Of a stretch of 64,000 nt of DNA, positions 57,852-64,000 are shown piece by piece. A model generated the notes under the pieces. The model worked only from the letters and a program-made list of their open reading frames with translations. It did no database searches and was not told the origin of the DNA. This DNA is from Pagrus major (lineage: Eukaryota; Chordata; Actinopteri; Spariformes; Sparidae). The DNA is taken from positions 21,462,197-21,526,196 of the forward strand of contig NC_133230.1 in NCBI RefSeq assembly GCF_040436345.1, written 5' to 3'. The position numbers were made by a program, and so were the translations under genes. Position 1 is the first letter of the stretch. Every line of letters begins with the position of its first letter.

Positions 57852-58619
57852 CTGCACAACTGCCAATATAACAGCAATCAATTAGCCTTTGTTTTCGAAA
57901 AGAGCATTTATTCGTGTCACACATAAAAAGAGCATGCATCGTCATAACTTAGGCTCTGATATAATTTATTATGTTTAATAAATTATCACTTTTGTCAGGT
58001 TGAAAAATGCGGGAAGCCTCGAGTTACTCTGTTCAAGGTTGCGAGACTGAGTTGGCTGCAAATTCACAGTCCCTGTTGAAATAAAGGCCACATTGACCCT
58101 TTTTGAGTGATTCCTACAATTCAGTACTGGAATATTATTAACCGTATAATGTTTGTGGATTTATAACGAGCTCTAATTGTATTTATAAAATGACGGAATA
58201 CATTAGATTTGATAGAGACATGTGTGTTTATGGAAGATGATAAGCCTATAGATTAAAATCCCTATCATAAGTGAGGTCACTATGGAAAATAACACCATTA
58301 CTGAGCCATACTTCACACAGTATGAGTCTCAATATAATGTTGTTTAAATGTTCTTATAATATTTCCTGATTCCCCCCCCAGGGCGGGACAGGGTAGGGTG
58401 TCATTTTGCTGTGTAAAGCCCGTTTCAAGAGCTCTAAAGGGAGACTGAGCTGAGCGTGTTTGGCTGCTTTGGCACTTCACTATATAGACTGAAGAGTCTT
58501 TCTTTAGCAGCGTGCGCCGCACAAAGGCGCTGGGTGTTTGGAAAGCACGGCGGGGCAGCGAAACGTTTGAAGACGCGAAGCAAAAAGGTCAAAATGTTTA
58601 TATTATTTTTGAAAAGGGA

Positions 58620-60921
<2,302 letters not shown>

Positions 60922-61570
60922 CGGGCAGATCGAGGGTGACGAATTTTAAAAAGGGGGATCCGACTGAAAGACAATCTAATAAAACAAGTCATAGTGCCTG
61001 CGTTGAGTTATAAAAAACACACACACAAACTGATCTCTGACGGGTGCCAAACATGAGGGGATCTGTGATCTGCGGCGGACTGCCCGTCCTTATCCTTTTA
61101 GGCCTACATTTTTTTTGTTTGTTTTTTGTTGCGTTTTACCCACGTGTGGATAACTGAACTTAATATGGACGAAACATGTTTGACGGACTAATAAACCAAC
61201 GCCCCCCGAGATGAAAAGTAAAAAAAAAAAAAAAGGAAAAAAAAGAAGAAACATTAAAATAAAAAATGGGGGGCGATGAAGGCATCCGAGCGCCTAACCT
61301 GCTGTTCTCTGTGGGTATTTCATGTTGAAAAAAGAACTGTGATATTTTTACTTTACTTTCAAAGTTTTATAAATAATGTTTATTTGCCTATTTAAAAACG
61401 ATCTGCTCTGTCTCTTCGAATTTCATATTCATTTGCTTGGTGTTTTTAATACTTACCTTGTAAACAGGTGAACCTGTTGAGCATGCGCGCTTTAGTGAAA
61501 ATGTGTTTCAGTAAAAGAAAAAAAAAAAAACCCAGTAAAGATAACTTAATAAAATAATTGTTGATCAAGA
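60922..61570 (+). other. six6: six6 3' UTR
   Basis: Noncoding tail with several A-rich runs. The clearest AATAAA is at 61548-61553, with earlier alternatives near 61190 and 61257. Confidence 0.5.
61548..61553 (+). terminator. candidate six6 polyadenylation signal
   Basis: AATAAA about 630 bases after the stop, followed by a T/G-rich stretch. Confidence 0.4.
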
Positions 61571-62833
61571 GAGTATAAGTTTAGTCTTATTTTTGGGTGG
61601 ATTGCTGTGATGAATGCAGTTTATAAAATATTAATAATCTGATATCAAATCTTGATTTTACCTCACGAGGAGAGAACTTTTCGTGATTATAACGCCTTTT
61701 CCCCTGACACGTTTTTCGAGCGAGGCCTAATTGGCTAACATGCTTTGCGTCCTGTAATGCAGGGTGACAGCGAGAGGTCACAGAGAGGCCGGCTCACTAA
61801 CCCGGATGATCTGCGAGAGAGATCATAGAGATCAAAACACAGCAGATTGTGGAAATAGGCTTTATTCTGCTCGTGGAGGAGGACGGACAGGGGAAGAAAC
61901 AATCTTGCAAGTGTCCATTTTCCCAAGACTGACAGGCATTAATTGAGTAAACAGGCCGTGCGTAAATGTGTGCCTTACATTACCATAAAGAGGGCTGCAA
62001 CACTACATGTGACAGATTAATTATAGCTGAGTACATGTTTTATTTTGTTTTGTTTCATGGATTTCTGATGGACTACAGGCTTGTTTAAATCCAACAATTA
62101 AATGCTCACACTTCAGCACAATATTCCAACTATAATTGTGCTTTCGTTTTGTAAAGCCACTCTTATTTTTCTCCTTTTTTTGCTGATATTATTCTTGTTT
62201 TTATTTATTCTGCAGCATCTTCCCAAGCTTAAATCTGTAAATCCATTTAAAGATATATTTTCCCCAAACATCTCTGCGGGATTATAAATGGACAAACAGC
62301 CCACGGTGAAGTCCTCATGTGAGAGAGCAAAGCAGACTGAAGCAGAAGTTAAAGTCGAGCTTTTCCAACTGATGGGACAGACACCTGGTTTCGTCCAATT
62401 TGCGATTAATTAGGCTACAGTAACTTCTGAAACAGACAAAAGCCTTTCAGCTTGAACAACACAGAAGCTAGAGAGAGACAGAGAGAGGAAACAAGTGAAG
62501 GGAAATAAATGGAGTTGGGGAGGGGTGATTCCTTTTTTTATTTTTTTTTTATTTTCGCTGCTCCTCTTTCAAAACCACGGGGACAAAATGGCTGAATATT
62601 TCCGTTTCTATTGAGAATAAGGACGACCGGGGGGACTAGATGAAAAAGTCTTTCTCGCAGTCAATAAGGTTGTCAAACTGGTCAGCGGTAATCAGTGCTA
62701 ATGATGGGTCTGGGGTCCCTGCTCGGACAAAAGGGGCCTTGCCGCTGTTTTGTAAAGGGAAGCGACCGCGGGTCCCTCTCCAAAGAAAAGACTCCTGTGA
62801 GGGTAGTCTGGAGCACGGAAATCACAACTTCTC

Positions 62834-62880
<47 letters not shown>

Positions 62881-64000
62881 AGCGTGTGTGTGTGTGCGCG
62901 CGCTCATGGCTCGTCCTATTAAAAGGATTTAATCCACTTGATTGTTTTCTGACTAGTAGTAGGCCACTCATAGTCACTTCATAAATGATTAAATACAGTT
63001 GGTGAGCTAAATGAAATAACAGGCCACATCTTTTCTCCTTTCTGACCTGATCTGTATGGAGAGAGAGCGAGAAAAAAAACCATTTCATCTTTGTTTGTCT
63101 GACTTTATGGTGGACTGAGTTTACTTCACCAGGTATTTCAGCCACAGAGTATTTTTGACAATTTAAAGGTTGTCAGATAAGTGCGATTAACTCCGAGGCT
63201 CTTTCAGCTCTGGTTGTGATATGTGTTGAAGGGCAGGCTGCAGCCTTGGCTATACGTCTTTATAGCTTTGAATCTGTCCGCGTGCACCACTGTGCTGAAG
63301 TATGTCAGTATAAATGTCTGGGCAGACATGACAGCCTGGGTATCTGTCTGCAGAGCATGCCTGCATCTGATTGGATGAGATTGATATTTTTTGTTAAAGC
63401 CCCAAACAGTTTAAATACTTTATTTTACGCAACAAACAACAACAATTAAAAACAAATATTAGACTATATTTAAACATACCAAGTAATTACATATGACATA
63501 TGATATGAATGCTGCTTCACAACTGAAGTGTTTACATTCTTCCAACAGTCCTAGAAAAAATATTTCTAAGGCGAGTTGTTTACCGGGCAGAGGGGAGACG
63601 TAGCTAACATAAGGAATAACCTGTTATTTTATTCAATGTGCAGCAAAACAGAGAGAAGGTCACATATACGGGATGCTGCAGAAACGGCCTTGTCCAATTC
63701 CCCCCCCCTCTACTCTTAAGTGGCCGTGACAAACTTGTGAAGGTGAAGCTGTCAAAGTTGCATCTTCAACATGTGCAGACAACGAACCCTTAACTTCCTT
63801 TTTTTTATTTAAAAAAGAGGTTTTCTTCCAGCTTTTAAAATGTGAGAGATGGTGGAGTCAAGCAACTTTATTTTGAAGCATCCGCTCTTTAAGTGTCACC
63901 TCTCGATCTTCGAAAACCTTTTTCACCCCAGTTATATGTCGACTACCTCCCTGCCACTGTTACCAGGCCTATATATTGCGAATTTAATTACTTGCAACCA
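61571..64000. other. region downstream of six6, no gene recognised
   Basis: No coding similarity seen. In other vertebrates SIX1 and SIX4 follow SIX6, so they would lie beyond the right edge if synteny continues. Confidence 0.55.
62836..62877 (+). repeat. (GT)n microsatellite
   Basis: About 21 GT units, followed by imperfect GTGTGCGCGC to about 62905. Confidence 0.95.

Larger units (their letters stand above)
45413..58600. other. gene-poor region upstream of six6
   Basis: No protein gene recognised; mammals have C14orf39 (SIX6OS1) in this interval but I see no trace. There are microsatellites, two hAT-like repeats and several stretches of balanced composition with TAAT-type homeodomain words, for example 46600-46920, 51170-51420 and 54150-54720. 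These are candidate enhancers; conservation was not tested. Confidence 0.5.

Overview
This window is vertebrate nuclear DNA, most likely from a ray-finned (teleost) fish. Protein-coding genes are split into short exons with GT-AG introns. Intergenic DNA is AT-rich with many long dinucleotide microsatellites. Several interspersed repeats match families I know as common in teleost genomes. The gene order pcnx4 - dhrs7 - ppm1a - six6 is the order known around human SIX6 on chromosome 14q23, so this is a conserved synteny block. I could not tell which teleost ohnolog (for example six6a or six6b) this is.

Layout: pcnx4 (+, coding 690-7691, ten coding exons) encodes a multi-pass pecanex-family membrane protein. 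It ends tail-to-tail with dhrs7 (-, coding 12493-8848, seven exons), a short-chain dehydrogenase/reductase. Upstream of dhrs7 are AT-rich simple repeats and then a promoter-like region for ppm1a. ppm1a (+, noncoding first exon ending at 15244, coding 16220-25466 in five exons) encodes the PP2C-family phosphatase PPM1A. About 33 kb with no recognisable protein gene follows, perhaps beginning with a long ppm1a 3' UTR to about 30.6 kb. It is filled with nonautonomous transposon-like repeats, microsatellites and stretches that look like candidate cis-regulatory elements. six6 (+, coding 59119-60921, two exons) encodes the SIX-domain/homeodomain transcription factor of eye and pituitary development. 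The last 2.5 kb has no gene that I can see.

Spliced models were built by hand from splice signals, reading phase and remembered family sequences. They give about 1213 aa (pcnx4), 336 aa (dhrs7), 384 aa (ppm1a) and 245 aa (six6), close to the human proteins. Two short terminal exons were placed this way: 13 codons plus stop for dhrs7, and 9 codons plus stop for ppm1a. The four genes do not form a pathway; their linkage is ancestral. The gene-poor interval beside six6 is a natural place for its tissue-specific enhancers, but that is inference. I found no wholly new biological system. The most unusual items are a foldback element with an 11-bp flanking repeat, a repeat nested inside another repeat, a hairpin over the dhrs7 start codon and a duplicated segment in the six6 leader.
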